From an uncultured Maribacter sp. (GTDB lineage: Bacteria; Bacteroidota; Bacteroidia; Flavobacteriales; Flavobacteriaceae): a DNA stretch of 64,000 bases. Location: contig CANNFY010000004.1 of the NCBI GenBank assembly GCA_947504045.1, positions 62,001 to 126,000 on the forward strand, given 5' to 3'. Made by a program: the position numbers and the translations under genes. Of this stretch, positions 1 through 7,182 are shown in pieces; the first letter of the stretch is position 1, and each line of letters opens with the position of its first letter. The notes under the pieces are model-generated. The model searched no databases and was not told where the DNA came from. It was given only the letters and a program-made list of their open reading frames with translations.

Positions 1-554
1 AAATACTTTTCTTCTTGTTGTGGTGTATTGTCAAAAGCTTTAGGGTCTTCGTATGTAATAGGAATTCTTTTTTCTGCTCCCGCTATAAACGGACAACCTT
101 GATCAGCACTAGAACAGGTTAAAATGGCAGCAAATTTAGAGGTAGGGTTAAAGCTATCGTCATATGTTTTAGAAAAACCTATAATAGGGTGGTTGTTGTC
201 TCCATTTTTTATACTGTATACTGGGTTTTTTTCGTTGGAGATAGTTTCAATTTTAAAGCCAGAGGTTGATAAGGCTTTTGCTGCCATTGGAAAAAGAGCA
301 GTAGCTTCTGTACCTCCAGAGTAACAAAAAACATTTTTTATATTAAAATAAGCAGCAATAGTTTGCGCCCAAACTTGCGATAAATGACTTCGTCTAGAGT
401 TGTGCGTACAAATAAAATTAATTCTTATATCTTCTTGCGCTTCTTTTTTATCGTTTATAAAATTTATTAATGGGGTTAAAACTATTTTTCTTTCTTCAGA
501 AATAGTTGTGGTGTCTAAAGACTTTATTTGTGTTAGTATTTCTTGGTATAGCAT
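1..554 (-). CDS. Low-molecular-weight protein-tyrosine phosphatase family / thioredoxin-type arsenate reductase (3' end cut by window)
   Basis: The translation read from the ATG at 552-554 contains the P-loop CTHNSRRS (Cys49 to Ser56, the CX5RS signature of low-molecular-weight phosphatases and ArsC arsenate reductases). Further on it has LTCSSAD, where thioredoxin-coupled arsenate reductases keep their resolving cysteine. The family reduces arsenate to arsenite or hydrolyses phosphotyrosine. Lying third in an operon behind arsR and a DUF6428 gene favours the arsenate role. About 40 residues precede the usual family N-terminus. The C-terminus lies outside the window, so the full length is unknown. 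Confidence 0.85.
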   Translation of the reverse strand, partial: MLYQEILTQIKSLDTTTISEERKIVLTPLINFINDKKEAQEDIRINFICTHNSRRSHLSQVWAQTIAAYFNIKNVFCYSGGTEATALFPMAAKALSTSGFKIETISNEKNPVYSIKNGDNNHPIIGFSKTYDDSFNPTSKFAAILTCSSADQGCPFIAGAEKRIPITYEDPKAFDNTPQQEEKY

Positions 555-575
555 CTTATAAAAGTTTAAATAAAT

Positions 576-1046
576 TTAACAACAGCCAGAATTTGGAGAA
601 CAAGAGTTTCCGGTAGCCTGTATTTTTTCTAATTTAATTTTTGGTTTTTCTTCAGGAATACCGCAATTATCTTTTGCCAAACAATCTGTTTGTTTTCCGG
701 TTAATAAAAAGTTGGTACCGTCAAAATCTAATCCAAATTTTCCAATAGTTTCTGCTTGGTATTCCACTTCAATTTCTAAATCTCCAATATGTAATGTTTT
801 TTCAGAAAGCTCTATAATGTGAACTAATTTTTCTGGATGCAATCTATGATCATAGTCGTTTGCATTCCATAATTGAAAATTAACTACTTCTTCATTTCTT
901 ACTGTGCCGCCACAATCAATAAAATTCTTTGTTATTTTACCAACTTCTGTTACATGAAAATGGCTAGGAACAAGTTCGCCATTCGGAAGTTTAAATGATA
1001 TGTTTTCTAGTTGCTTTAAATGTTGTTTAATTTCGGATAATTTCAT
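576..1046 (-). CDS. DUF6428 family protein, arsenic operon
   Basis: This is a 156-residue soluble protein without signal peptide or membrane segment. I recognise it as the DUF6428 type that accompanies arsR in Flavobacteriia; its biochemical role is not known. The body is beta-rich and acidic. The C-terminus is cysteine-rich: Cys133 and Cys138 lie in TDCLAKDNCG, and the tail ends SCSPNSGCC. Vicinal cysteines are a usual trivalent-arsenic ligand, so arsenite binding or sensing is a reasonable inference, not shown. It lies 46 bases after arsR and 21 bases before the phosphatase. A second copy of the ArsR-like operator stands 12 bases upstream of its ATG. Confidence 0.8.
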   Translation of the reverse strand: MKLSEIKQHLKQLENISFKLPNGELVPSHFHVTEVGKITKNFIDCGGTVRNEEVVNFQLWNANDYDHRLHPEKLVHIIELSEKTLHIGDLEIEVEYQAETIGKFGLDFDGTNFLLTGKQTDCLAKDNCGIPEEKPKIKLEKIQATGNSCSPNSGCC

Positions 1047-1058
1047 ATTTATTGTTTT

Positions 1059-1074
1059 ATTGCAATATTATAAT
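1059..1074 (-). promoter_or_regulatory. Second ArsR-type operator, upstream of the DUF6428 gene
   Basis: ATTGCAATATTATAAT is a near-copy of the site in front of arsR (14 of 16 positions identical) and lies in the 46-base gap between arsR and the DUF6428 gene. It suggests that the regulator also acts inside its own operon, at an internal promoter or as a roadblock. This is inference from sequence only. Confidence 0.5.
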
Positions 1075-1092
1075 TAATAAGATTAAATTTTT

Positions 1093-1425
1093 TTAACAAC
1101 AATCTGTATTACAAGTAAGATCCTGATTAAGAAAATCGTTAATTACAGTTTTCATTGTTGTCCAGTTTTCTTTGTCTATACAATAGCATACACTAGTGCC
1201 TTCTACGTTACCTTTTATAAGGCCAATATTTTTAAGTTCTTTTAAATGTTGAGAAATTGTTGGTTGAGCTAAACCTATAACGTCCACTAAATCTCCACAA
1301 ATACAAGAGTTAATAACAAATAAATGTTCTAATATGGCTACTCTTGCAGGATGGCCAAATACTTTTCCAAAAGAAGAAATTAAATTTTGTTGATCTGTAA
1401 ACATTTCCGATTTAGCTAATCCCAT
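1093..1425 (-). CDS. arsR: ArsR-family metalloregulatory repressor
   Basis: A 110-residue winged-helix repressor. The recognition region reads GLAQPTISQHLKELKNIGLI, the typical ArsR/SmtB pattern. It is preceded by Cys41-Ile-Cys43, the CxC pair in the alpha-3 helix that binds As(III)/Sb(III) in the classical ArsR subfamily. A further cysteine cluster at the extreme C-terminus (Cys105, Cys109, Cys110; ends TDCC) could add a third ligand. It is first gene of the operon with DUF6428 and the phosphatase. Repression is expected to be relieved by arsenite, with binding at the 16-base imperfect palindrome 16 bases upstream of the start. Confidence 0.9.
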   Translation of the reverse strand: MGLAKSEMFTDQQNLISSFGKVFGHPARVAILEHLFVINSCICGDLVDVIGLAQPTISQHLKELKNIGLIKGNVEGTSVCYCIDKENWTTMKTVINDFLNQDLTCNTDCC

Positions 1426-1441
1426 ACATTATAATTTATAT

Positions 1442-1457
1442 ATTGCAATATTACGAT
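1442..1457 (-). promoter_or_regulatory. ArsR-type operator upstream of arsR
   Basis: ATTGCAATATTACGAT is an imperfect palindrome (half-sites ATTGCAAT and, on the other strand, ATCGTAAT) located 16 bases before the arsR ATG. Its near-duplicate at 1059-1074 supports a functional operator. ArsR-family sites commonly have this AT-rich dyad form. Confidence 0.55.
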
Positions 1458-1505
1458 AAATAAAATTGTCACCTATTATTTTTTTAATTTTTTTAATTTT
1501 TTTTA

Positions 1506-1952
1506 CTAGGTAGATAAATTTATAAAATAATTTAGCTGCCATTTTTGGGTGGTTTTAGCAGTTTTATTTGTTGGACAATCCCAAGAAGGGTACACTCTAA
1601 TACCTCTTTTTCCAAGTATAGAATTAGAAGAAACTATATTTTGTTCAATTAATAACTGTTTTGGGAACATAAATACACCTTGTTTAGTATCGCTTTCACA
1701 AAAGAGTATAAAAAAATCAAAATTATCTTGCTCTGTAAATGGCGATGTAATGTTATTGTGATCTCTTTTCCATATGGTTACAAATTGGCCTGTTTTTTTA
1801 GGTGTAATTTTAGCTTTTCGGCTAATAATTTTAAAAAAGTTTAAATGGTATGTGCAAGCTTCGTATTCTATGCTTTCTTTTTCAAATTCGAGTTTATTGA
1901 GTTTTAAATTTAAATGAGAAAAAAGTGGTAAAAGTAAACTAGGGTGTTTCAT
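1506..1952 (-). CDS. MepB domain protein
   Basis: A 148-residue soluble protein recognised as the MepB type. The family is named after the staphylococcal mepRAB operon, and its function is unknown. Characteristic stretches are YEACTYHLN, KKTGQFVTIWKR and a C-terminal GIRVYPSWDCPTNKTAKTTQ, which are conserved among MepB proteins. There is no signal peptide. It is transcribed in the same direction as the WYL regulator just upstream (18 bases apart), so the two are probably co-transcribed. No mepA-like efflux gene lies beside it here. Confidence 0.8.
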   Translation of the reverse strand: MKHPSLLLPLFSHLNLKLNKLEFEKESIEYEACTYHLNFFKIISRKAKITPKKTGQFVTIWKRDHNNITSPFTEQDNFDFFILFCESDTKQGVFMFPKQLLIEQNIVSSNSILGKRGIRVYPSWDCPTNKTAKTTQKWQLNYFINLST

Positions 1953-1970
1953 AGTTTTGGTAAAAGCTGC

Positions 1971-2678
1971 TTATTTTTTTTCTTTCGCTTTACTATCATA
2001 AGGGTCTGATTGAAAGAAGGTTTGAATATTAAACTTACGGTCTTCAAAAGTTTCGGGCAAAATTTTAAAATGTTGTATTCTATCAATACGAAAAGCTCTA
2101 TATGCTATTCGCATATAGCACCAAGCAATTAGGATCCATTTATTTTCTGTAGAATAAATAACATAGGGTTCTATTTTTCTAAACGATATGTTAGTGTCAT
2201 TTGCTTTCTGATAATTTATTTCTATATAGTTATAATTAGTAATTGCTAATTGTATTTCAGAAAGCGCATTGCTGGCAATATTTTTTTCTCTGGTATCAAA
2301 AACATGAATTTTATTATTAAGGTTTTCACTTTTTTCTAGTATTGAAGATTTAAAAACGGACTTTATTTTAGTAAGTGCATCCTTATAATCGGTTACAAAA
2401 GAAGAATCATTACTTTTTGTTACAAGGTGTTGTGCGGTAATTAGGGCATTGGCTTCTTTTTCTGTAAACTGTACTGGAGCAACAGTATACCCATCCATTA
2501 AAGTATATCCTTTTCCGTCTATAGTTACTACAGGAACACCTGCTTCAATTAATTTTTTAATATCTCTATATACAGTTCTAACACTTATCTGGTATTTATT
2601 AGACAATTCTGTAGCTGTTAAAATACGTTTCGATTTTAATAGCGTAAGAATAGCAATAAGTCTAGATAATTGTGTCAT
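1971..2678 (-). CDS. YafY-type transcriptional regulator (HTH-11 plus WYL domain)
   Basis: I place the start at the ATG giving MTQLSRLIAILTLLK (235 residues), because the helix-turn-helix of this family begins within a few residues of the N-terminus. An in-frame ATG 75 bases further upstream would overlap the VOC gene by 23 bases and cross a strong hairpin. Residues 1-60 form the winged helix (ELSNKYQISVRTVYRDIKKL). The C-terminal half carries the WYL core (YSTENKWILIAWCYMRIAYRAFRIDRI), a ligand-sensing SH3-like fold. It lies downstream of a VOC gene, and palindromes at 2689-2717 and 3151-3165 are candidate operators. Confidence 0.85.
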   Translation of the reverse strand: MTQLSRLIAILTLLKSKRILTATELSNKYQISVRTVYRDIKKLIEAGVPVVTIDGKGYTLMDGYTVAPVQFTEKEANALITAQHLVTKSNDSSFVTDYKDALTKIKSVFKSSILEKSENLNNKIHVFDTREKNIASNALSEIQLAITNYNYIEINYQKANDTNISFRKIEPYVIYSTENKWILIAWCYMRIAYRAFRIDRIQHFKILPETFEDRKFNIQTFFQSDPYDSKAKEKK

Positions 2679-2688
2679 TAGAATCAAA

Positions 2689-2717
2689 GATAGTGAACCA
2701 TATTTTGGTTCACTATC
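2689..2717. promoter_or_regulatory. 12-bp inverted repeat between the VOC gene and the WYL regulator
   Basis: The arms GATAGTGAACCA and TGGTTCACTATC match perfectly and are separated by a 5-base TATTT spacer. The repeat ends 11 bases before the regulator's chosen ATG. On the plus strand it is followed by ATATTTTTTT, so it could also be a terminator-like hairpin. On the minus strand, the direction of the operon, there is no strong U-run. An operator for autoregulation or an mRNA processing hairpin are the likely roles. Confidence 0.5.
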
Positions 2718-2730
2718 ATATTTTTTTAGA

Positions 2731-3105
2731 TTATTCCATAGAATGTAAGGCAATTTTATTTCCTTCGGTATCTAAAAAATGAGCAATAAAACCATTTTCT
2801 GCAATGTCAGTTTTTGGTAATATTATTTTTCCACCTGCAGGTTCTACTTTTTCTAAAGCAACACTTAAATCATCACTTCCATTTAAATAAAGTAAAGAAC
2901 CTTCTGTAGAAGGAATATAGCCTTCAGCTTTAATAATTGCTCCACCAACACAATTACTTTCAGTATTATAAGAAAAAACACCGTAACCTTCGCATTGAGG
3001 CATTTCATAATCTGTAATAACAGAATCTAAAATTGTAGAATAAAACTTTTTAGCTCTTTCGTAGTTTTTTACTGGTATTTCAAACCAGTTAATTGCATTT
3101 GTCAT
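2731..3105 (-). CDS. VOC family (glyoxalase/bleomycin-resistance fold) protein
   Basis: A 124-residue protein with one glyoxalase-like beta-alpha-beta-beta-beta repeat pair. It begins NAINWFEIPVKNYERAKKFYSTIL and ends with DTEGNKIALHS, the classic VOC endings that place the metal-binding glutamate or histidine. The substrate cannot be read from sequence. Flavobacterial relatives are annotated only as VOC family proteins and often stand next to YafY-type regulators, as here. It is probably the first gene of a two- or three-gene unit with the regulator and perhaps the MepB gene. Confidence 0.85.
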   Translation of the reverse strand: MTNAINWFEIPVKNYERAKKFYSTILDSVITDYEMPQCEGYGVFSYNTESNCVGGAIIKAEGYIPSTEGSLLYLNGSDDLSVALEKVEPAGGKIILPKTDIAENGFIAHFLDTEGNKIALHSME

Positions 3106-3131
3106 AATTGTTTTTTTTGATTATTGAGTTA

Positions 3132-3165
3132 CAAACTTAATGTTGGGTTATGACAAATTATGTCA
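3132..3165 (-). promoter_or_regulatory. Promoter -7 box and overlapping palindrome upstream of the VOC gene
   Basis: On the minus strand TAAGTTTG (3132-3139) matches the Bacteroidota -7 box TAnnTTTG. The palindrome TGACAAATTATGTCA (3151-3165) lies where the -33 element would be. The only TTTG in the palindrome is 14 bases from the -7 box, shorter than the usual 17-23. A regulator bound to the palindrome would overlap polymerase, which fits control by the neighbouring WYL protein. Confidence 0.5.
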
Positions 3166-3244
3166 GGGGTTAAAAAATTAATAATACTGAAATTGTTTTT
3201 TGTTCGTTCTATAGAATAGTTTAATGTTTCCCTATTTATAAATT

Positions 3245-3715
3245 ATGAAAAATATTTTTTTAGTTTTTATCCTTGTTATTTTTTTTAAGAGTAATGCTCA
3301 AATTGGAGATAGTAGTAGTCCTAAACATTTTGCTGCAGGTGTGGCTATCGGAGCTGTTGGGGGTTATACTGCTAACAAAATATTTAAAGGCGATAGAAGA
3401 TGGACATGGGCTGGAGCTATAGGAAGTGCTTTAGCAGCGGGTATTGTTAAAGAAACTATAGATAAAACAGAATATGGCTTATGGGATAATAGCGATATTG
3501 TTTATACTACTTTAGGAGGAGCTGTATCTGGTTTAGCTTTAGAATTTTTGTTAGATTCAAACAGTAGAAGAAGAGGAAGAGGTAAGCCATGTAGTTGTTA
3601 TGCTTTAAATTTTAATAAAAGAAGTAATTTTTCTAATCTAGAAATTAGTTATTACAATAACGGTTCAGGTAGTTTATCTTCTTCTATACAAGCCCACTAT
3701 CTAATGAGTAAATAA
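3245..3715 (+). CDS. Hypothetical exported protein with glycine-rich hydrophobic segments
   Basis: A 156-residue protein with an N-terminal signal peptide (hydrophobic core FLVFILVIFF, likely cleavage after NAQ). Two glycine/alanine-rich hydrophobic stretches follow, at about residues 29-43 (FAAGVAIGAVGGYTANKI) and 55-66 (WAGAIGSALAAGIVKE), then TLGGAVSGLALEF near residues 90-101. The spacing resembles the small envelope proteins of the YfiM/DUF2279 kind, but I do not recognise it firmly. The tail (from residue 105) is basic and then serine-rich. It is followed 28 bases later by the TRIC gene on the same strand. Confidence 0.7.
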   Translation: MKNIFLVFILVIFFKSNAQIGDSSSPKHFAAGVAIGAVGGYTANKIFKGDRRWTWAGAIGSALAAGIVKETIDKTEYGLWDNSDIVYTTLGGAVSGLALEFLLDSNSRRRGRGKPCSCYALNFNKRSNFSNLEISYYNNGSGSLSSSIQAHYLMSK

Positions 3716-3743
3716 TATAGAAATTAAACAGTAGTTTTACACT

Positions 3744-4349
3744 ATGTTTTATTTAGCTATTGATATTTTAGGAACCATTGCTTTTGCCATATCGGGTGTT
3801 TTAATTGCAATGGAAAAAAAACTAGATTTATTTGGAGTTTTTATTATAGCATTTGTAACTGCAGTTGGTGGTGGTACATTACGAGATTTACTTATTGGAA
3901 ATGTACCAGTAAATTGGATAAAAGAACCGGTTTATATGTTTACAATTGCAATTACTGTGGTAATTGCAATCCTTTTTGTAAATAAATTAAAATATATTAG
4001 AAAATCTCTTTTTTTGTTTGACACTATTGGAATTGGATTTTACACCTTAATTGGTATAGAAAAAGGTGTTTCTGCCGAACTTACCCCTATAATGTGTATA
4101 GCTTTAGGTACTATTACAGCTAGTTTTGGGGGCGTTATTAGAGATATTTTGTGTAATGAAATTCCGGTTATTTTTAGAAAAGAAATTTATGCTACAGTTT
4201 GTATACTAGGAGGTAGTATATACTTTTTACTACTACTAACCTCAATAAAAGCGGACTATGCTTTTATAGTAGCAATTTTTACTATTATTTTTTTACGAAT
4301 ATTAGCTGTAAAATTTAAAATATCGTTGCCTAATATTTATACATCTTAA
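3744..4349 (+). CDS. Trimeric intracellular cation (TRIC) channel family protein
   Basis: A 201-residue membrane protein with about seven hydrophobic helices. It has the two-repeat glycine signatures of the family: AVGGGTLRDLLIG in the first half and ASFGGVIRDILCNEIP in the second. Bacterial TRIC proteins (formerly UPF0126, YadS/YicG) form trimeric potassium-permeable channels in the inner membrane. Length and both repeats are intact. It ends 10 bases before the convergent cyclophilin gene. Confidence 0.9.
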   Translation: MFYLAIDILGTIAFAISGVLIAMEKKLDLFGVFIIAFVTAVGGGTLRDLLIGNVPVNWIKEPVYMFTIAITVVIAILFVNKLKYIRKSLFLFDTIGIGFYTLIGIEKGVSAELTPIMCIALGTITASFGGVIRDILCNEIPVIFRKEIYATVCILGGSIYFLLLLTSIKADYAFIVAIFTIIFLRILAVKFKISLPNIYTS

Positions 4350-4359
4350 TACTAAAAGC

Positions 4360-5070
4360 TTACTCTATTACTTCGGCATTAGTAATATAAATATTTAAAG
4401 AAGGCCAATCTCCTTTACCAACTTTTTGAGAGTTTATTTTATCTACAACCTCCATACCTTTAATAACTTTTCCAAAAGGGGTATATTCTCCATCTAAATG
4501 GTAGGATCCAGGTTTGGTTACAACAATAAAAAATTCATACGGAGACGCTAACATGTGCGGGTTATTAATTTCGCTACTTGGCATAGAAATTATTCCTCTA
4601 TGGTGTTTATGCCCTTTTCTAGTATCTGGAGGCAGTAGGTATCGTCCAATTTCTTTTCTTTTTTTTGAAGTTGCTAAATCATCCGAATTTCCACCTTGAA
4701 TAATAAAGTTTTTTACAACCCTATGAAACTGTGTATTGTTAAAGTATCCTTTTTTAGTTAAGTAAATAAAATTAGCTTTATGGTACGGAACATTTGAAAA
4801 TAGTTGTACAGTAAAGCTACCTAAGCTAGTGGTTATTTTTACCTTATCTTCTTTTAAGGTTTTACTATAATTAAAAAAGAAATCTATTGCATTATCCTCT
4901 GTTAATTCAAATTTTTCTTGTGGCGTTTTTAATTCTAAAGAATCTTTTGCAATACTATCTTTTACTATTTTTTTTGATGTTTTATTAGTAACATTGTTTT
5001 TTGATTTTTCATTACATCCTGTTAAAACAAGAAGTAGTATAACTAAGAAAGTAATATTTTTAAATAGCAT
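4360..5070 (-). CDS. Cyclophilin-type peptidyl-prolyl isomerase lipoprotein
   Basis: A 236-residue envelope lipoprotein: hydrophobic signal, lipobox LTGC with Cys19, then a charged linker to about residue 75. The cyclophilin domain starts at KVKITTSLGSFTVQLF and contains FHRVVKNFIIQGG, the active-site segment with the catalytic arginine, and FGKVIKGMEVVDKI near the end. It would catalyse proline isomerisation during folding of exported proteins in the periplasm. Its ATG shares two bases with that of the divergent Nudix gene (CATG at 5068-5071), so each gene's upstream control region lies inside the other's coding sequence. Confidence 0.9.
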   Translation of the reverse strand: MLFKNITFLVILLLVLTGCNEKSKNNVTNKTSKKIVKDSIAKDSLELKTPQEKFELTEDNAIDFFFNYSKTLKEDKVKITTSLGSFTVQLFSNVPYHKANFIYLTKKGYFNNTQFHRVVKNFIIQGGNSDDLATSKKRKEIGRYLLPPDTRKGHKHHRGIISMPSSEINNPHMLASPYEFFIVVTKPGSYHLDGEYTPFGKVIKGMEVVDKINSQKVGKGDWPSLNIYITNAEVIE

Positions 5071-5710
5071 GAATTATAGCGTTTTTAAACAACAGGCTTC
5101 AAAAATAAAAAATCTAACACTACCAGGAGAAGCTTCTCATTATAAAATGATGCCTTCTACACGGCAGAAAGCTCTAGAAAAGGCAAAACTAGAAAAAAAA
5201 GAACCCAGAAGGGCAGGGGTAATGGCACTTTTTTACCCAAACTCTACCGGAAAAACAAATGTACTTTTAATTTTAAGAAAAACATATAAAGGAGTACATT
5301 CTAACCAAATAGCTTTTCCTGGTGGTAAAGAAGAAAAAGAAGATGCAACAATTTTACAAACCGCTTTAAGAGAAACTTATGAAGAAGTAGGGGTGCCAAA
5401 AAATAAAATAGAGGTAGTAAAGCATCTAACAGAAGTATATATACCACCAAGTAATTTTATAGTACAACCTTTTGTAGGTTTTTATGAGAAAGACCAACAT
5501 TTTACTATACAAGAGTCGGAGGTAGAGCAAATAGTAGAGGTTTCTCTTACAGATTTTATGGATGATGCTAAAATTGTAGAAGAAGATATGCGAACATCAT
5601 ATGCGCAAAAAATTAGTGTACCAGCCTTTAAATTAAATGGTTATGTAGTTTGGGGTGCAACAGCAATGATGCTTTCAGAGATTAAAGAACTATTAAAACA
5701 AGTGTTGTAA
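5069..5710 (+). CDS. Nudix hydrolase, CoA pyrophosphatase family
   Basis: I use the ATG at 5069 (213 residues, MNYSVFKQQASKIKNL), because relatives begin with this short helix leading to the LPGEASH segment. An earlier in-frame start would add residues with no counterpart. The CoA-pyrophosphatase signature is clear: LLILRKTYKGVHSNQIAFPGG (residues 66-86) followed by a Nudix box with RETYEEVG at 101-108. Such enzymes cleave CoA and related dinucleotides to 4'-phosphopantetheine and 3',5'-ADP. One acidic position upstream in the box reads alanine, as is common in this subfamily. Confidence 0.88.
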   Translation: MNYSVFKQQASKIKNLTLPGEASHYKMMPSTRQKALEKAKLEKKEPRRAGVMALFYPNSTGKTNVLLILRKTYKGVHSNQIAFPGGKEEKEDATILQTALRETYEEVGVPKNKIEVVKHLTEVYIPPSNFIVQPFVGFYEKDQHFTIQESEVEQIVEVSLTDFMDDAKIVEEDMRTSYAQKISVPAFKLNGYVVWGATAMMLSEIKELLKQVL

Positions 5711-5715
5711 GGGCT

Positions 5716-5723
5716 TATTTTTG
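5716..5723 (+). promoter_or_regulatory. Possible -7 box for the acyltransferase gene
   Basis: TATTTTTG matches TAnnTTTG and ends 14 bases before the ATG at 5738. No TTG lies at the right distance upstream, so this is a partial promoter match only. Read-through from the Nudix gene is also possible. Confidence 0.35.
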
Positions 5724-5737
5724 TAATATTGTATTCT

Positions 5738-6535
5738 ATGAGTTTATTTAAAAGAAATCCTTTTGGCCATATTCTGTTTTTAAAAAAGTGGCTTATTCGT
5801 ATTATGGCATTAATAACGCACCAAAGATATAAGCGTTTTAATAAATTAGAGATAGAGGGTTCAGATATTATAAGAAATTTACCAGGAGAAAATGTGTTGT
5901 TTGTTAGTAACCATCAAACTTATTTTGCAGATGTTGTAGCTATGTTTCATGTTTTTAATGCAAGCTTAAGTGGTAGAGAAAATACAATAAAAAACCTTGG
6001 CTATATCTGGAAACCCAAGCTAAACATGTATTATATAGCAGCAGCAGAAACTATGAAAAAGAATCTTTTAACTAAGGTTTTTGCTTATGCAGGTTCTATT
6101 AGTGTAGAGCGTACTTGGAGGTCCGAAGGAAAAGATGTTAATAGACAAGTAAAAATGAGCGATATTTCTAGTATTGGAAAAGCGTTAAATGATGGTTGGG
6201 TAATAACATTTCCGCAGGGTACAACAACACCTTGGAAACCTCTACGAAAAGGAACTTCGCACATAATTAAAAAATATAAGCCAATTGTAGTTCCTGTTGT
6301 TATAGATGGGTTTAGACGTTCTTTTGATAAAAAAGGGCTACGCATAAAAAAGAAAGGTATTTTACAATCTATGGTAATTAAAGAACCTTTAGAAATAGAT
6401 TATGAGAACGAGTCTTTTGATTCTATTATAGAGAAATTAGAATATGCCATAGAGCAGCATCCTTCTTTTTTAAAGGTAATTTCTAAGAAAGATTTAATGG
6501 CTATAGAAGAAGAAAATAAACAAAGAGAATTTTAA
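5738..6535 (+). CDS. 1-acyl-sn-glycerol-3-phosphate acyltransferase (PlsC-like)
   Basis: A 265-residue PlsC-domain protein that would acylate lysophosphatidic acid or a similar acceptor at the inner membrane. I prefer the ATG at 5738 over a TTG three codons upstream. The catalytic motif reads SNHQTYFAD: His59 and Asp65 are separated by five residues, not the four of the canonical HX4D. The later block FPQGT (158-162) replaces the usual FPEGT. Both changes lie in well-aligned places, so this looks like a divergent subfamily, not a broken gene. It overlaps the convergent next gene by four bases. Confidence 0.82.
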   Translation: MSLFKRNPFGHILFLKKWLIRIMALITHQRYKRFNKLEIEGSDIIRNLPGENVLFVSNHQTYFADVVAMFHVFNASLSGRENTIKNLGYIWKPKLNMYYIAAAETMKKNLLTKVFAYAGSISVERTWRSEGKDVNRQVKMSDISSIGKALNDGWVITFPQGTTTPWKPLRKGTSHIIKKYKPIVVPVVIDGFRRSFDKKGLRIKKKGILQSMVIKEPLEIDYENESFDSIIEKLEYAIEQHPSFLKVISKKDLMAIEEENKQREF

Positions 6536-7179
6536 ATTTCTAACTGCTTTAATTTTTTGTAGTTTTCTTTAAGCTTTTTTAATAATCTTCCGTACAGTAA
6601 AAAATAAATAGCGCCCATAAAAAGAGTAAGCAGTGTTCCGGTAACACCAATACCAATCATTAATACAGTTTTAAATTTATCAGGAGATAGTGTGCTATCG
6701 GTATTAAATTCGGATAATGTTTGTGCAAAATCTTCGCTAAGGTAAATGCCTACTATCATTAACAAAACAGTAACCAGTATCATAGAAAGCGAAAAAACAA
6801 CATAGTTTTTTACTGTTTTTCTTGTTTTAATTATTTTATGCATTAATAGTTTTGCATTTTCAAGAACAGAAATTTCTTTATACCGTTTGTAAAATTGATA
6901 TATAAAATAAATTATTACAGAATATTGTATGGCAGAAATTAAATAAAAATATTTTTTAAAACCCAGTGTGTCATAAATATGCATACTGTCTTTAAATGCA
7001 GGAATTAGATATAATAAATGTGGTAATACAAACTCTAAAATACTAATAATTAAAATCCATTTAACAATAGAAGAAGATTTCTTCCATGTCATTTTATGTA
7101 TATCGTTATAAGACAATTGCGGTATTTCTTTATCCCGTTTTTGCCAGTCTTTTTTTAGTAACTCCAATTCGTCCATCAT
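6532..7179 (-). CDS. Membrane protein, probable partner of the ECF sigma factor
   Basis: A 215-residue protein with a soluble N-terminus (MMDELELLKKDWQKRDKEIPQLSYNDI) and four hydrophobic helices at about residues 38-60, 75-95, 122-145 and 172-193. It starts three bases after the ECF sigma stop codon. The arrangement of a short cytoplasmic head, helices and tight coupling to sigma is that of an anti-sigma or sigma-associated membrane protein. No zinc-binding HXXXCXXC motif is present. Function inferred from position only. Confidence 0.7.
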   Translation of the reverse strand: MMDELELLKKDWQKRDKEIPQLSYNDIHKMTWKKSSSIVKWILIISILEFVLPHLLYLIPAFKDSMHIYDTLGFKKYFYLISAIQYSVIIYFIYQFYKRYKEISVLENAKLLMHKIIKTRKTVKNYVVFSLSMILVTVLLMIVGIYLSEDFAQTLSEFNTDSTLSPDKFKTVLMIGIGVTGTLLTLFMGAIYFLLYGRLLKKLKENYKKLKQLEI

Positions 7180-7182
7180 CTA

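Noticed and set aside
1490-1505. T-rich tract after the MepB gene as a terminator
   Set aside because: There is no stem in front of the T-run on either strand, only AT-rich sequence.
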